From positions 24,712 through 88,711 of the forward strand of contig NZ_PTIR01000025.1 of assembly GCF_002934455.1 (NCBI RefSeq): a DNA stretch of 64,000 bases, read 5' to 3'. The DNA is from Trinickia symbiotica (GTDB lineage Bacteria; Pseudomonadota; Gammaproteobacteria; Burkholderiales; Burkholderiaceae). Shown in pieces: positions 9,702 to 18,446 of the stretch. A program made the translations under genes and the position numbers. Position 1 is the stretch's first letter. Every line of letters starts with the position of its first letter. The notes under the pieces were generated by a model, which worked only from the letters and a program-made list of their open reading frames with translations, was not told where the DNA came from and made no database searches.

Positions 9702-10148
9702 TCAGCGAAACGTCCGTGTCAGGCGTCCGATCCGCGAGTCTTTCAGGATGTCGTCGGCGCTGTCGCCCAGGAGTTGGCATTGCTCGTAGAGCAGGCCAAC
9801 GAGCCGTGCCTTCTTCTTCGCATCGAGGGGTACCGGGAGGCGTTGCTCGATTCGCTCAACCGCCATCAGCACGTTGTCGAGCGTTTTCTGATCGAGCCGG
9901 TACCGCACATCGCGATCAAAGATCATGTTGCCGTCGCCTGTCAGCAGCCACACAGGGTCGACGGCAAACTGCTCGTACAGGCTGCGCAGCAGTTCGACGG
10001 GAATCGCACGCTCGCCACGTTCGTAGTTCGCGTAGGCGCGCAGCGACAGTCCGAGCTGACGCGCCATCTTGTCCTGGGACAGCTCGAGATGCTCGCGCAC
10101 CTGCGCAACGCGCTGCTGGTAGTTCCCGTGATCGGTGGTGCTTGACAT
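9702..10148 (-). CDS. XRE-family helix-turn-helix regulator
   Basis: 148 residues. Residues 13-70 form a Cro/C1-type HTH (VREHLELSQDKMARQLGLSLRAYANYERGERAIPVELL), followed by VDPVWLLTGDG, typical of phage and ICE repressors. The C-terminal part (about 75-148) is helical and may mediate oligomerisation. It is divergent from the small AlpA-like gene and ParA; the 133-base gap contains an inverted repeat (10161-10194) that could be its operator. It probably controls the element's maintenance or excision genes. Confidence 0.8.
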   Translation of the reverse strand: MSSTTDHGNYQQRVAQVREHLELSQDKMARQLGLSLRAYANYERGERAIPVELLRSLYEQFAVDPVWLLTGDGNMIFDRDVRYRLDQKTLDNVLMAVERIEQRLPVPLDAKKKARLVGLLYEQCQLLGDSADDILKDSRIGRLTRTFR

Positions 10149-10160
10149 GTCCGTCTCACA

Positions 10161-10194
10161 TTCCTAGAGTGATTTTGTACCTTGATTATAGGAA
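10161..10194. promoter_or_regulatory. Inverted repeat in the divergent XRE / AlpA-like promoter region
   Basis: TTCCTA (10161-10166) and TAGGAA (10189-10194) face each other across an AT-rich 22-base centre, just upstream of the XRE start at 10148. The position suits an autoregulatory operator; this is inference. Confidence 0.35.
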
Positions 10195-10281
10195 CGTTCG
10201 AGTAATGGACAAGACTAGACGTGCCTGGATAAAAGGAGCGGGCACTGGACCCGTAAAGCTTGTTCTGTTCTCGGAGGCCGC

Positions 10282-10530
10282 GTGACGAGTAGACGGTTTT
10301 ACACGCTGGAAGAAATCGCGCGCGAGCTGCATATCGCGCCTGCGACCGCGCGTAACCGCTTGACGCTCGGGTTGCCGATGCCGCCGTCGATACGCGTGGG
10401 TCGCCGCCGTCTCTTTCCCGTGGACGAGTATGAAAAGTGGATTGCTTCGCAATTGACGCGCTCTGGTAGTAGCGACGCCGCCGGCGACGGCGACAGTTGT
10501 CAACACGGCCAGTCTCACGAACCGACGTAG
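10282..10530 (+). CDS. Small MerR/AlpA-like helix-turn-helix protein
   Basis: 82 residues with GTG start and GGAGG upstream. Residues 6-56 (RFYTLEEIARELHIAPATARNRLTLGLPMPPSIRVGRRRLFPVDEYEKWI) form the winged helix of the AlpA/excisionase group, which directs integrases or activates element genes. The tail is Ser/Asp/Gly rich. It lies 67 bases upstream of parA and may act with the divergent XRE gene as the element's regulatory switch. Confidence 0.75.
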   Translation: MTSRRFYTLEEIARELHIAPATARNRLTLGLPMPPSIRVGRRRLFPVDEYEKWIASQLTRSGSSDAAGDGDSCQHGQSHEPT

Positions 10531-10597
10531 TTCAGCCATTTTTATTTCTGCAACTAACTTTCATTTCAAGCGATGACGCTGTACTGGATATCCGACC

Positions 10598-11476
10598 GTG
10601 CCGGCTGTTATCTCCTTCGTCTCCACCAAAGGCGGCGTCGGTAAGACGACCGTCGCCGCCAACCTTGGCGGCCTGCTCGCAGCCTTCGGCCTGAAGGTCC
10701 TAGCGATCGATGCAGATGTCCAGCCGAGTCTAAGCAAGTTCTTTCCCGTCCATTACCGTTCACCGCGCGGTCTGAGCGCTGTCGTAACCTCTGGCGGCAA
10801 GCCGTGCGCGGACTGTATAAGCCGGACGATTTTCTCGAATCTCGATCTCATCTATTCCGACACACCGGATGCGGAGCTGCAGGCGTGGCTCAACCGCCGC
10901 GAGGACCGGCTCATGATTCTGCGTCGGGCGATGCGAAGCCCGCTGATGGAAGCGTATGACGTCGTGTTGATCGATACGCAGGGCGCGGTGGGCGAGCTAC
11001 AGAAGTCTGCGGCAATGGCCGCGGACATCATGGTGTCGCCCGTGAAGCCCGATTCGTTGAGCGCCGCCGAGTTCGCTACGGGGACGATCGCGATGCTCGA
11101 CGATCTGAACCGGCTGGCCGATTTCGGCGAACTGTTCCGCTCGGGTGATCTGCTCGCGCTGATCAATGCACATGAGCGCACGACCAACGCGAGGGCCCTC
11201 GCGGCTGTCCTTCGACAGCGGTTCTCTGATCATCCGAAAGTCAGGGTGCTCGACACGGTTATCCCGTCGGCCGCAGCTTATGCCGCAGCCGCAACAGCAC
11301 GCGTTCCTGTTCACGATTTCGATCGTCGTCGGAGTTTCGGGAACTCGGCTTGGAACGTCATGCACCGTCTCGCGTGGGAGCTATTCCCATCGCAGGCGAA
11401 TGTCTATGCGGGTTCACGTGCACATATGATCGACTGCCCACTGACCGCTGACAGCGCGCACGGGGCGATCGCATGA
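10598..11476 (+). CDS. parA: ParA-family partition ATPase
   Basis: 292 residues, GTG start. A deviant Walker A KGGVGKTT spans residues 11-18, followed by LAIDADVQPS (Walker A') and VVLIDTQGAVGEL (Walker B), the signature of ParA/Soj ATPases that bind DNA non-specifically and move or tether ParB-bound DNA. In PFGI-1/pKLC102-type ICEs this gene heads the core module and stabilises the excised form. The stop overlaps the start of parB (ATGA), so the two are coupled. Confidence 0.92.
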   Translation: MPAVISFVSTKGGVGKTTVAANLGGLLAAFGLKVLAIDADVQPSLSKFFPVHYRSPRGLSAVVTSGGKPCADCISRTIFSNLDLIYSDTPDAELQAWLNRREDRLMILRRAMRSPLMEAYDVVLIDTQGAVGELQKSAAMAADIMVSPVKPDSLSAAEFATGTIAMLDDLNRLADFGELFRSGDLLALINAHERTTNARALAAVLRQRFSDHPKVRVLDTVIPSAAAYAAAATARVPVHDFDRRRSFGNSAWNVMHRLAWELFPSQANVYAGSRAHMIDCPLTADSAHGAIA

Positions 11477-13218
11477 GCACATCAGGGCAAGCGACCAACG
11501 AGGCGCGGGAACTCCTTGCCGCACGGCGCCTCGACGTGCTGTCGCCCGGGCCGCAATCGCCCGAGCCGCAGTTCGCGTCGGTGATCCGCCTCAAGATAAC
11601 TGACGTGATGGTCTACGAGCGCAATCCGCGGCGCGCGTCGCACGAGCGCATCGCCGAACTGAAGGAATCCATTCGCACGAATGGTATCGAACAGATCGTG
11701 ACCGTCACGCGCCGTCCTGGCGAGACGCGTTATCTGGTGGCGAAGGGCGGCAACTCGCGTGTGACGGCAGCGACGGCTCTCTACGACGAAACACGCGACG
11801 AACGCTTTCTTCACTACGACTTCGTCTATGTGCCGTGGCCCGGCGAGGCAAAGCTTTTGGCAGCACACCTGCGAGAGAACGATCAGCGCGCGGACCTGTG
11901 CTTTTGGGACAAGGCTAACGGATATCTTGCGCTGAAGGCCGACCTCGAAGCCGAACGTGGGGCAACACTGTCGCTGCGCGAGTTCTCGCGACTGCTGGAA
12001 CAGGAGGGCGCTTCGGTGAGCCATGTGCTGCTCTCGCTGTTCCAGTTCGCGGTTGACCGTCTGTCGGCGCTTGGACCAGCCACGTTGCACCTGAGCCGGC
12101 GTGCCCTGGTGGATGCGATCCAGCCGGGTATGGGCGCGATGCTGCGGCTGGCCAAGCGGTTGGGTCTGGACGATCGCTGGGTGCAGGAGCGCGTGATCGA
12201 CCCGGAACTGGTCCGGATTGCGATGGCGTGCAGCTCCGATCGAATCGTGGAAGCGGCCGGCGCGCCGGAGCAGCGGACGCCGTTTGATGCCGTGCAGTTG
12301 GTGAGTGCCTGGCGCCGACGCTTTGCAGGCGAGCTTGGCGTCGGTGGCGACGCGCTCGACCAGATGTGTCATCTGCTTGAGCACATGCCCAATGTCTCTG
12401 GAGATGACCTGCGTGAGGTAGGTCGTCTGCCGGTGCAAACGAGCAATTCACCATCTGCCGCATCGGTTGTAAAGCAAAACGATCCACGGACCACGCAGGG
12501 CGGATCGGGGAGGCATATCGACGATCAGATGAAGTTGCCGGACAGTCGCGGCACGCCTGCCGCGCCTTCGGATGCCGCCGAGCAGCGGCCAGCCGGGTCC
12601 ACCAGCGAGCCATACGGGCGCCACAGTGAGTCGCATGGGGAATCAACGCAGGTCGCTGATGCCGGTCAGCGGATGTCGCAGGCTGCGTCCGGTACTGGTG
12701 AGGCTAACGACGACGAGCTCTTTCGAGAAACCGTGCTCGCCTTCGCACGAACCTGTGGTCTCGACGGCTGCATACGCGACGCGCCAAGCCTGCCGTATGG
12801 GTTCATGGTCGAGCCACCACCCCCAAGCAAATTGCATTTTTCGCTCGACACCGAGGCGCAGGGTGACGAAGGCGCACTGAACCGGTATCTCGGTTGGTGG
12901 TGGCTCGTCAGCCTTTCAAGGCAAAACACAGCATCAGGCCTCGAGCGCGTGCCCCGCGACAGTCTCTATGCGCAGATAGCTCGCGACGAAGACTCGTGGA
13001 ACCGCGCTTGTGACACTAGCATCGGCGAGCCGCTGCTTGCGGACCGTATGGACGTGATGTTCGATGTAATGCTCAATCCGGATCGCCCGATCGGTCAATG
13101 GTGGTCTGAGTTGATCCGCGTTGCACGCGCTTTCCGCGCAGCGCACCCTGATCGCTTCGCGTCGCCGCGCTGGCCAGAACTAGCTGCTGACGAGCGACTT
13201 CAGCGGGGAGGGCCCTGA
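11473..13218 (+). CDS. parB: ParB-family protein of PFGI-1-class integrative elements
   Basis: 581 residues, much longer than chromosomal ParB and typical of the ICE PFGI-1 ParB class. The ParB/Sulfiredoxin-like domain is at about residues 35-125 (VYERNPRRASHERIAELKESIRTNGIEQIVTVTR). A helical DNA-binding region follows to about 320. Residues 325-415 are polar and disordered, and a C-terminal globular domain of about 150 residues ends the protein. It should load at element-specific sites and be moved by ParA. Both gene ends are coupled: ATGA with parA and TGATG with the next gene. Confidence 0.88.
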   Translation: MSTSGQATNEARELLAARRLDVLSPGPQSPEPQFASVIRLKITDVMVYERNPRRASHERIAELKESIRTNGIEQIVTVTRRPGETRYLVAKGGNSRVTAATALYDETRDERFLHYDFVYVPWPGEAKLLAAHLRENDQRADLCFWDKANGYLALKADLEAERGATLSLREFSRLLEQEGASVSHVLLSLFQFAVDRLSALGPATLHLSRRALVDAIQPGMGAMLRLAKRLGLDDRWVQERVIDPELVRIAMACSSDRIVEAAGAPEQRTPFDAVQLVSAWRRRFAGELGVGGDALDQMCHLLEHMPNVSGDDLREVGRLPVQTSNSPSAASVVKQNDPRTTQGGSGRHIDDQMKLPDSRGTPAAPSDAAEQRPAGSTSEPYGRHSESHGESTQVADAGQRMSQAASGTGEANDDELFRETVLAFARTCGLDGCIRDAPSLPYGFMVEPPPPSKLHFSLDTEAQGDEGALNRYLGWWWLVSLSRQNTASGLERVPRDSLYAQIARDEDSWNRACDTSIGEPLLADRMDVMFDVMLNPDRPIGQWWSELIRVARAFRAAHPDRFASPRWPELAADERLQRGGP

Positions 13219-13874
13219 TGGATAAGGCTCTCCTACCTGTTGAAAGCGCGGCGCTGGAGCATGTCGTGCTCCTGGAGCTGATCGCCTATTCGCGCCTCCA
13301 GGTTCAGCGCGGGGATCCGCGTAATGAGGATCACAAAGTTTCATGTGAAACGAATTCGTGCCAGAAGTCGCTCGTCTTCCCGTTACCAGATTCCCCGCCG
13401 GACGTGATACGGCGCGTGCTGGGCGACAGCCGTGCGCCGGCACTCACACGCGATCTGCTCGCCTCTGGCGCGTTGCGCGTCTTTGTCGACATCGGCGCGC
13501 TGCAGCGCCGATGTGAGCTGATCGAGCGGCAGTGGCGAGACGAATTCCTGCTTCGTGCCTTTGTCGAGAGGCAGGCCAGCCTCCCGATGGTCCGTGCGTT
13601 TTTCCGCACGGCTACGCGCGCGGCCATTGTCCGCTTGCGAAGCGAACTGGGTGTGGCCGCACCTACCAAACCCCGCGCGCTGCCGCCGTCCGAACTCAAT
13701 GCGTTGTTTGATGCGTGGGCGCAACTGCTGACCATCGACGATCTTCGCGAACGATATCTGGCTCTGCACGCGCATTGTCAGGCGCAATGGTCACTTGCCA
13801 CGCTTTTCGCCGCGCTTCAACCGGAGACCAGGAAGTCCCGGGGGGCGTGCCGCCCTGCGAATTCCTTTTCATAG
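13218..13874 (+). CDS. DUF2857-like ICE protein
   Basis: 218 residues. The start codon overlaps the parB stop (TGATG). The position directly after PFGI-type parB and before the replication gene is that of DUF2857 proteins in SPI-7/PFGI-1-like ICEs, and the helical C-terminal half (residues 100-200) fits. Assignment rests mainly on gene order and length. No catalytic motif is visible; a role in element replication or its regulation is inferred. Confidence 0.6.
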   Translation: MDKALLPVESAALEHVVLLELIAYSRLQVQRGDPRNEDHKVSCETNSCQKSLVFPLPDSPPDVIRRVLGDSRAPALTRDLLASGALRVFVDIGALQRRCELIERQWRDEFLLRAFVERQASLPMVRAFFRTATRAAIVRLRSELGVAAPTKPRALPPSELNALFDAWAQLLTIDDLRERYLALHAHCQAQWSLATLFAALQPETRKSRGACRPANSFS

Positions 13875-13884
13875 GAGCTTCTCC

Positions 13885-14367
13885 ATGTACGACATGCGAC
13901 TTGATCCGGAAGGCAACCTGCTGCCGGGAAAGACTTGGTCCGATTCACCGGGACTGCCGCCCGCCGAATCAGAGTTCATCCTCTCGATGCTTGACATGCC
14001 CGTCACGATCGACCGGTGCTTCATTGAAATCTGCGGCGATCTGGCCGCCGCCGCGATGCTGACGGAACTGTCGACGATCGAGAGCGAGACGGGGCGCAGG
14101 GATGCCTGGCTGCCGGTGGCACCCGACGAGTTCGGACGCAGACTCGCGCTGTCGAACCGGCAGCAGCGGGCCGCACGGCGCCTGCTTCGCGCGAAGGGCG
14201 TGGTGGCGCACCGCTCTCGAAAGACGGTGAAGACACCGCCTATTGATGAGTTCCGCATCCTGTGGCCGGTGGTGATGACGCTCATGCGTCAGAAGGCCGA
14301 GGAGCGCACGGCCCACATCGTCTGGCCACCGCAGCGTCTGCAACAGCCGGAGCAGGTGCTGCCATGA
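13885..14367 (+). CDS. Hypothetical protein, probable winged-helix ICE replication accessory
   Basis: 160 residues. AGGAG lies 7 bases before the ATG and the stop overlaps the next start (ATGATGA). A segment near residues 85-120 (PDEFGRRLALSNRQQRAARRLLRAKGVVAHRSRKT) looks like a winged helix of the same style as the two in the following replication protein, so it may bind the same DNA. No named family recognised. Confidence 0.6.
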   Translation: MYDMRLDPEGNLLPGKTWSDSPGLPPAESEFILSMLDMPVTIDRCFIEICGDLAAAAMLTELSTIESETGRRDAWLPVAPDEFGRRLALSNRQQRAARRLLRAKGVVAHRSRKTVKTPPIDEFRILWPVVMTLMRQKAEERTAHIVWPPQRLQQPEQVLP

Positions 14368-15932
14368 TGCCCGGAAGCCATCCCTATATCGTTGAGTTCG
14401 AGGCAATGTGGGTCATGCTGAGACCCTACCGGCCCATCGCCTTCGGGACGCGTCTTGCCCGCATCACGGGTCATCCGAAGGACGCGATGCTGCTTTCGCA
14501 GCTTGTCTACTGGACGCGGCGTGGCCGCGACGTGGAGGCCAACGGTGGGTGGGTCCATAAGACGCGTGACCACTGGTTTCTCGAGACCGGACTCTCACGC
14601 GAGGAGCAGGAGAATGCGCGGCGCCGCTTGCGGAACAGAAAGCTGCTGATGGAGTGGCGCGGTGGTCAGCCGGCGCGTTTGCATTACCGCCTGGAGGTGG
14701 AGGCAATATCCGATGCGGTACGGTCGAATTGCCGGCTGGTCGGTACGCTGCCCTGGTCGATCGAGGCGATACGCTCGGACGAGCATGCGATGCAGGAAAT
14801 GCTCGGGCCGACTGTGGCGTACCGGCGCATTTTCGTCGATCTTGTCGGCAACGTGAACGCCGCGCTATTGCTCTCGCGCATGGTCCAACTGCAGCGCCGT
14901 GAGGCTGACCGGCAATGTACCTGGTTCACGCTCACAGCCACCGAGTGGCAGCGCACGCTGGGCCTGAACCGACGCCAACTGGAAAACGCCAGGGCACGGC
15001 TGGTGCGCCAGGGCTTGATCCGCGAGCTCGTGCGTCACCGCACCGGCAGGCGCGTGTTCACCCAGATCAATGCGGCGGAACTGAAGAGTCAGCTCGAACG
15101 TCTGGTATCTGGCGGTGACATGCGGCAGCGACTCGCGACGCGCAAGAGTCTGCTCGCGCAGTGTCTGCATGCTGAACACGAACGGCCTGCAACAGCGGTG
15201 CCGCAGGCTGTTACCTCGGGTAACAGTGCCGATATCGGCGTGCCATCGTTCGCAACCCGGCATCTGCGGCTTCCATGCGAGGACAGCGAAGCGCGGCCAA
15301 AGTCGCCAACCGGAAGTCGCCGGCTGGACACCATGCCTTCCGCCGCCGTCCTACCATTGGCGGGTTTGATCCACTACCGATGGCGACAAACGTGCTTTCC
15401 GGACGCGCGCGTATACAGGACGATTACATACCGGACTACGACAACCACCGGTCTTGCGCATTCATCACGCAGCGGCATCAAGGTAGTGGTGGGCATCGAT
15501 CTGAATTCGTCTAACCTAGCCGACGCGGAGCGCGCCGGCCCGCTCGTCTGGCCAGCCGTGGTCGCGGAGAGCGAACGGGAGCTGATCGCGTCGCACCTCG
15601 CGCGTATCCCCGGCGCAGACCGCCAACTGCTGCTCGACGAGATGGCCGCGAGCCACCGGCACCAACCCGTCCAACTGCCGGTGGCGTACATCGCAAGTCT
15701 CGTGCGGCGCTATGTTGCAGGCGAGTTTGCGCCCACGAGGGCGCATCTGGAACGGGCTGTGCGAGAGCGGGCCGCTCGTATGCAGCTTGCCGAAGCAACC
15801 GCGATGTCGGCGCGCCGCAACGGCGATGTCGAATCGCCGGTTTCAACGCGCGAAGCCGCACGCTCGCATCTGGCGACAATCCGCGGCGTGTTGCGCGCTC
15901 GGTCGGCACGGCCCGCGGCTTGCCATGCGTGA
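14364..15932 (+). CDS. ICE replication protein, STY4528-like, with two winged-helix repeats
   Basis: 522 residues, start overlapping the preceding stop. Two related modules are visible: residues about 40-115 (DAMLLSQLVYWTRRG ... LETGLSREEQENARRRLRNRKLL) and about 165-240 (NAALLLSRMVQL ... LGLNRRQLENARARLVRQGLI), each of the replication-initiator/DnaD-like winged-helix type. The C-terminal region (WPAVVAESERELIASHLARIPGADRQLLLDEMA ... VAYIASLVRRYVAGEF) matches the ending usual for STY4528-type pathogenicity-island replication factors. It probably binds the element's replication origin. One of three near-identical palindromes lies inside the gene (15208-15226). Confidence 0.75.
   Translation: MMPGSHPYIVEFEAMWVMLRPYRPIAFGTRLARITGHPKDAMLLSQLVYWTRRGRDVEANGGWVHKTRDHWFLETGLSREEQENARRRLRNRKLLMEWRGGQPARLHYRLEVEAISDAVRSNCRLVGTLPWSIEAIRSDEHAMQEMLGPTVAYRRIFVDLVGNVNAALLLSRMVQLQRREADRQCTWFTLTATEWQRTLGLNRRQLENARARLVRQGLIRELVRHRTGRRVFTQINAAELKSQLERLVSGGDMRQRLATRKSLLAQCLHAEHERPATAVPQAVTSGNSADIGVPSFATRHLRLPCEDSEARPKSPTGSRRLDTMPSAAVLPLAGLIHYRWRQTCFPDARVYRTITYRTTTTTGLAHSSRSGIKVVVGIDLNSSNLADAERAGPLVWPAVVAESERELIASHLARIPGADRQLLLDEMAASHRHQPVQLPVAYIASLVRRYVAGEFAPTRAHLERAVRERAARMQLAEATAMSARRNGDVESPVSTREAARSHLATIRGVLRARSARPAACHA
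15208..15226. promoter_or_regulatory. Palindromic site 1 (CTGTTACC-TCG-GGTAACAG)
   Basis: Perfect 8-base arms around a 3-base centre, inside the replication gene. Two sites with the same core lie about 770 and 820 bases downstream. Suggests a binding site for a dimeric protein such as ParB or a regulator. Confidence 0.5.
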
Positions 15933-15981
15933 TCGGCGCCATTGCCTCTGCGCGGTCGTGAGCGTGATACGGCCACCCATG

Positions 15982-16002
15982 GCTGTTACCCCGGGTAACA
16001 GC
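15982..16002. promoter_or_regulatory. Palindromic site 2 (GCTGTTACC-CCG-GGTAACAGC)
   Basis: Perfect 9-base arms around a 3-base centre in the gap after the replication gene, 100-120 bases before the PFL_4669-like start. Same core as sites 1 and 3. Confidence 0.6.
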
Positions 16003-16029
16003 AATCGCCTATGTCGAGGTGTGCAGCGA

Positions 16030-16050
16030 CGTGTTATCCGGGGTAACACG
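16030..16050. promoter_or_regulatory. Palindromic site 3 (CGTGTTATC-CGG-GGTAACACG)
   Basis: 9-base arms with one mismatch, 48 bases after site 2 (centre to centre) and about 50 bases before the PFL_4669-like start. The paired arrangement upstream of a gene looks like an operator pair. Confidence 0.55.
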
Positions 16051-16101
16051 GCTGCGGTCACCATCTTCCCTGGCTGAAACTCTGTTTCAAGGAGCCCTTT
16101 C

Positions 16102-17172
16102 ATGGATATGTCGTCTGCCGATAGTCACCATGCTGATCCATCCATCGATGCGTTCTCGCGCTCCGATTCGTCGCCCTTTGCCGACGGCTATGACCTCGAC
16201 GCGGAGCGGACGGTCCTCGCGCATTTGATCGCTGAGGACGATCCGGATCCCGCTGATCCGCTGTTCGGCCGCTATCAGCTCTTTCTCGAGCGCGAGGAAG
16301 CGTTCGATCACATGCAGCAAGCGCACACTCTGCGACAGGGGAGTGATCCGCTGGTGCGGCCGCACGAGGCGCAGGCAATCGGCCGCATCGGGCAGCTTGG
16401 CAGTGACGGTGCCGACCGCATGCGGCTGCATACTCGTGACGCGATGCGCCTGTTTCTCGGGCGCTCGGTCGCGCCTGGCGAACAGGGGCACGCGATGGCG
16501 GGCGGTCGGCGCGTCGCCGCTGCGCTGCGCGCCTTGTGGTCACTGTCGGGCAACGATAACCCCTACGCCGACTGGAAGCTTGTCGAGATCGCCGAACGCA
16601 TCGCCGGTATCCGGCGTGCCAACGAGCTGGAGCAACAGCATGCCCGCCAGTTGCTCGACGCCGCGCGTGAAAAAGGCCTCGAATATTCTGTGCTGCAATC
16701 CCGTGAGCCGGCGCAGGTGTCGCTCGGTTTTGGTTCGCCTTACGGCTACATGATCGTCATGCTGCTGGTCGAACTCGACTACCTGGTGCGCCTCGTCCGT
16801 TCCACGGTACTGCGCGACTTGATGTCGTCGACCGAAGGTTTCCGCCGCATCGGAGCGGCGAAGCATCGATGCCTGTCCGTGTTCCACTTCGCGGTGCACT
16901 GCCAGAGGGTGCTCACGCGCGCAGAACTGCTGCCGCTTTCGCGCGTCGACTTCCTGCCGAACGCGGATGCTGCCGCAGTGAAGCGGGTCGAGGCGACGCG
17001 GGCGCTGCTCGGCGTTCTGCCGCGCGATGTGTTCATCGGCGAACGCGAACCACGTCACAGCCGGCGGCGCGTGAGCCGCCTGTCGGACGTGGAACTGCGG
17101 TTGCTCGACAGTGTGCCGCTGTCCGGGGACGATGCGACTGCGGCCACTGCGGCCGACGCCCTGGTGCAATGA
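16102..17172 (+). CDS. Integrating conjugative element protein, PFL_4669 family
   Basis: 356 residues. A segment near 105-155 (RLHTRDAMRLFLGR ... GGRRVAAALRALWSLSGNDNPYADWKLVEI) is characteristic of the TIGR03761/PFL_4669 family found only in PFGI-1-class ICEs. Its molecular function is not known; the fixed position between the replication gene and ssb argues for a role in element DNA maintenance. GGAG precedes the ATG. Two palindromic sites lie just upstream and may regulate it. Confidence 0.8.
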   Translation: MDMSSADSHHADPSIDAFSRSDSSPFADGYDLDAERTVLAHLIAEDDPDPADPLFGRYQLFLEREEAFDHMQQAHTLRQGSDPLVRPHEAQAIGRIGQLGSDGADRMRLHTRDAMRLFLGRSVAPGEQGHAMAGGRRVAAALRALWSLSGNDNPYADWKLVEIAERIAGIRRANELEQQHARQLLDAAREKGLEYSVLQSREPAQVSLGFGSPYGYMIVMLLVELDYLVRLVRSTVLRDLMSSTEGFRRIGAAKHRCLSVFHFAVHCQRVLTRAELLPLSRVDFLPNADAAAVKRVEATRALLGVLPRDVFIGEREPRHSRRRVSRLSDVELRLLDSVPLSGDDATAATAADALVQ

Positions 17173-17188
17173 CGCGAGGATTGCCGCA

Positions 17189-17677
17189 ATGACGGATCGC
17201 ACTTCGGATCTGGATCGACGTAGAAAGGCCTTTAAGGGTAAGGGAGCGGGTGTGGATCAACCCGCGACGGCGCTGCCCATAGCGCGGGTCGCGGGCCCGG
17301 CCGGATTTCGCGTGCTGCTGCGCTCGTACGAACACTGGCTCGACGAGACGGTGAACGAGATGCAGACTCTGGCACTGGAGACCGCGACCGCGGGGCTCGA
17401 TGTATCGCTGCGCTGCGTGCGCATTGCGCTGGCGAGCGGCGCGACGCGCCATCGGCTCGACTGGTTCGTTCGCGGCGAGCCGCATGCGGTCGCGTGGGCG
17501 CGCGTGAAGGTCTGTTTCAACCGCATTCCGGCGCCGCTGCGCCCGTACCTGCAGCAGTGCAATGCGCGCGCGAAAGAGCTCAACGCACTGGAGTCGGTTT
17601 TCCGTTATGCGACGAGCCAGCTCACGATGTATCTGGAACACGGCACAGTCAAGGTTCGGAGGACCAGCGACGCATGA
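17189..17677 (+). CDS. DUF3158-like ICE protein
   Basis: 162 residues, 16 bases after the PFL_4669-like gene. Position and size match DUF3158 proteins of PFGI-1-type ICEs, which sit before ssb. The body (residues 35-150, FRVLLRSYEHWLDETVNEMQTLALETATAGLDVSLR ...) is mixed alpha/beta with many basic residues. Function unknown; named from context and partial resemblance. Confidence 0.55.
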   Translation: MTDRTSDLDRRRKAFKGKGAGVDQPATALPIARVAGPAGFRVLLRSYEHWLDETVNEMQTLALETATAGLDVSLRCVRIALASGATRHRLDWFVRGEPHAVAWARVKVCFNRIPAPLRPYLQQCNARAKELNALESVFRYATSQLTMYLEHGTVKVRRTSDA

Positions 17678-17812
17678 GTCAAGTGCAGGGTCCTATGGCG
17701 TTGAGCCCGTTGGGGTTCACTAGGCTGAGGCAGAGCGGGGCCATTCAAAATCAAAGACAGTGGACAGCGCGCTCGATTCACAGGGGCAATCCCTCGATGA
17801 ATGGAGTCCACC

Positions 17813-18382
17813 ATGGGCATTTACGCAGAACTGGTCGGCAACGTGCTGGCGTCGCCGACGATGAAACAGGTCAATACTGCCAGCGGCGCGCGCCGCATTG
17901 TCGAGTTGCGCGTCATGTCCGCCAGTTACCGGCGGCTCGACGACGGTTCACTGGAGCAGCGTGACGGACGAACGTTTCCGGTCGACGTGACGATCTGGAA
18001 CGAGCGCCTGACCGAGCGCGTCCTGCAGCACATCCGCACCGGCGCGAGCGTGGTCGTGCGGGGCGACTTCTACGTCAGTCCGTGGATCAACCGCGACAAC
18101 GAGCCCGACGCCGGCGCCCATATCGACGCAGAGTCCATTTCCCTGAACCTCGTGCGTATCGACCAGGTGGTGTACCGCCCACGCCAGATGCGTGAGTCCG
18201 ATGCACCTGCGCAGAACGAAGGTGCGAGCGAGCCAGCCGGTCCGCCCGATGGCGAAGCGGAGGAATCCACGTCGGGCGACGAACCCGGCGCGCCGCCGGA
18301 TCACGCGGGCTCCGATGCGGCTACATCTGGTCAGCCTGCAGGCCGGCGTTCGCGTCGCGCGGCGCGAGCCACGGCCGAGTAG
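17813..18382 (+). CDS. ssb: Single-stranded DNA-binding protein
   Basis: 189 residues. The first about 115 residues form the SSB/OB-fold (MGIYAELVGNVLASPTMKQV ... RIVELRVMSASYRRL ... VDVTIWNERLTERVLQHIRTGASVVVRGDFYV), followed by an acidic, disordered tail rich in Glu, Ser, Pro and Ala. The tail ends in Arg/Ala-rich sequence rather than the DDDIPF motif of chromosomal SSB, so it may not recruit host SSB partners in the same way. It protects single strands during element replication or transfer. Confidence 0.85.
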   Translation: MGIYAELVGNVLASPTMKQVNTASGARRIVELRVMSASYRRLDDGSLEQRDGRTFPVDVTIWNERLTERVLQHIRTGASVVVRGDFYVSPWINRDNEPDAGAHIDAESISLNLVRIDQVVYRPRQMRESDAPAQNEGASEPAGPPDGEAEESTSGDEPGAPPDHAGSDAATSGQPAGRRSRRAARATAE

Positions 18383-18446
18383 CTTGCACCTTCGTCGATG
18401 TCATGCGCGAGCGATCGTTCGCCGTGCATGACTTCCACGCTGGATT

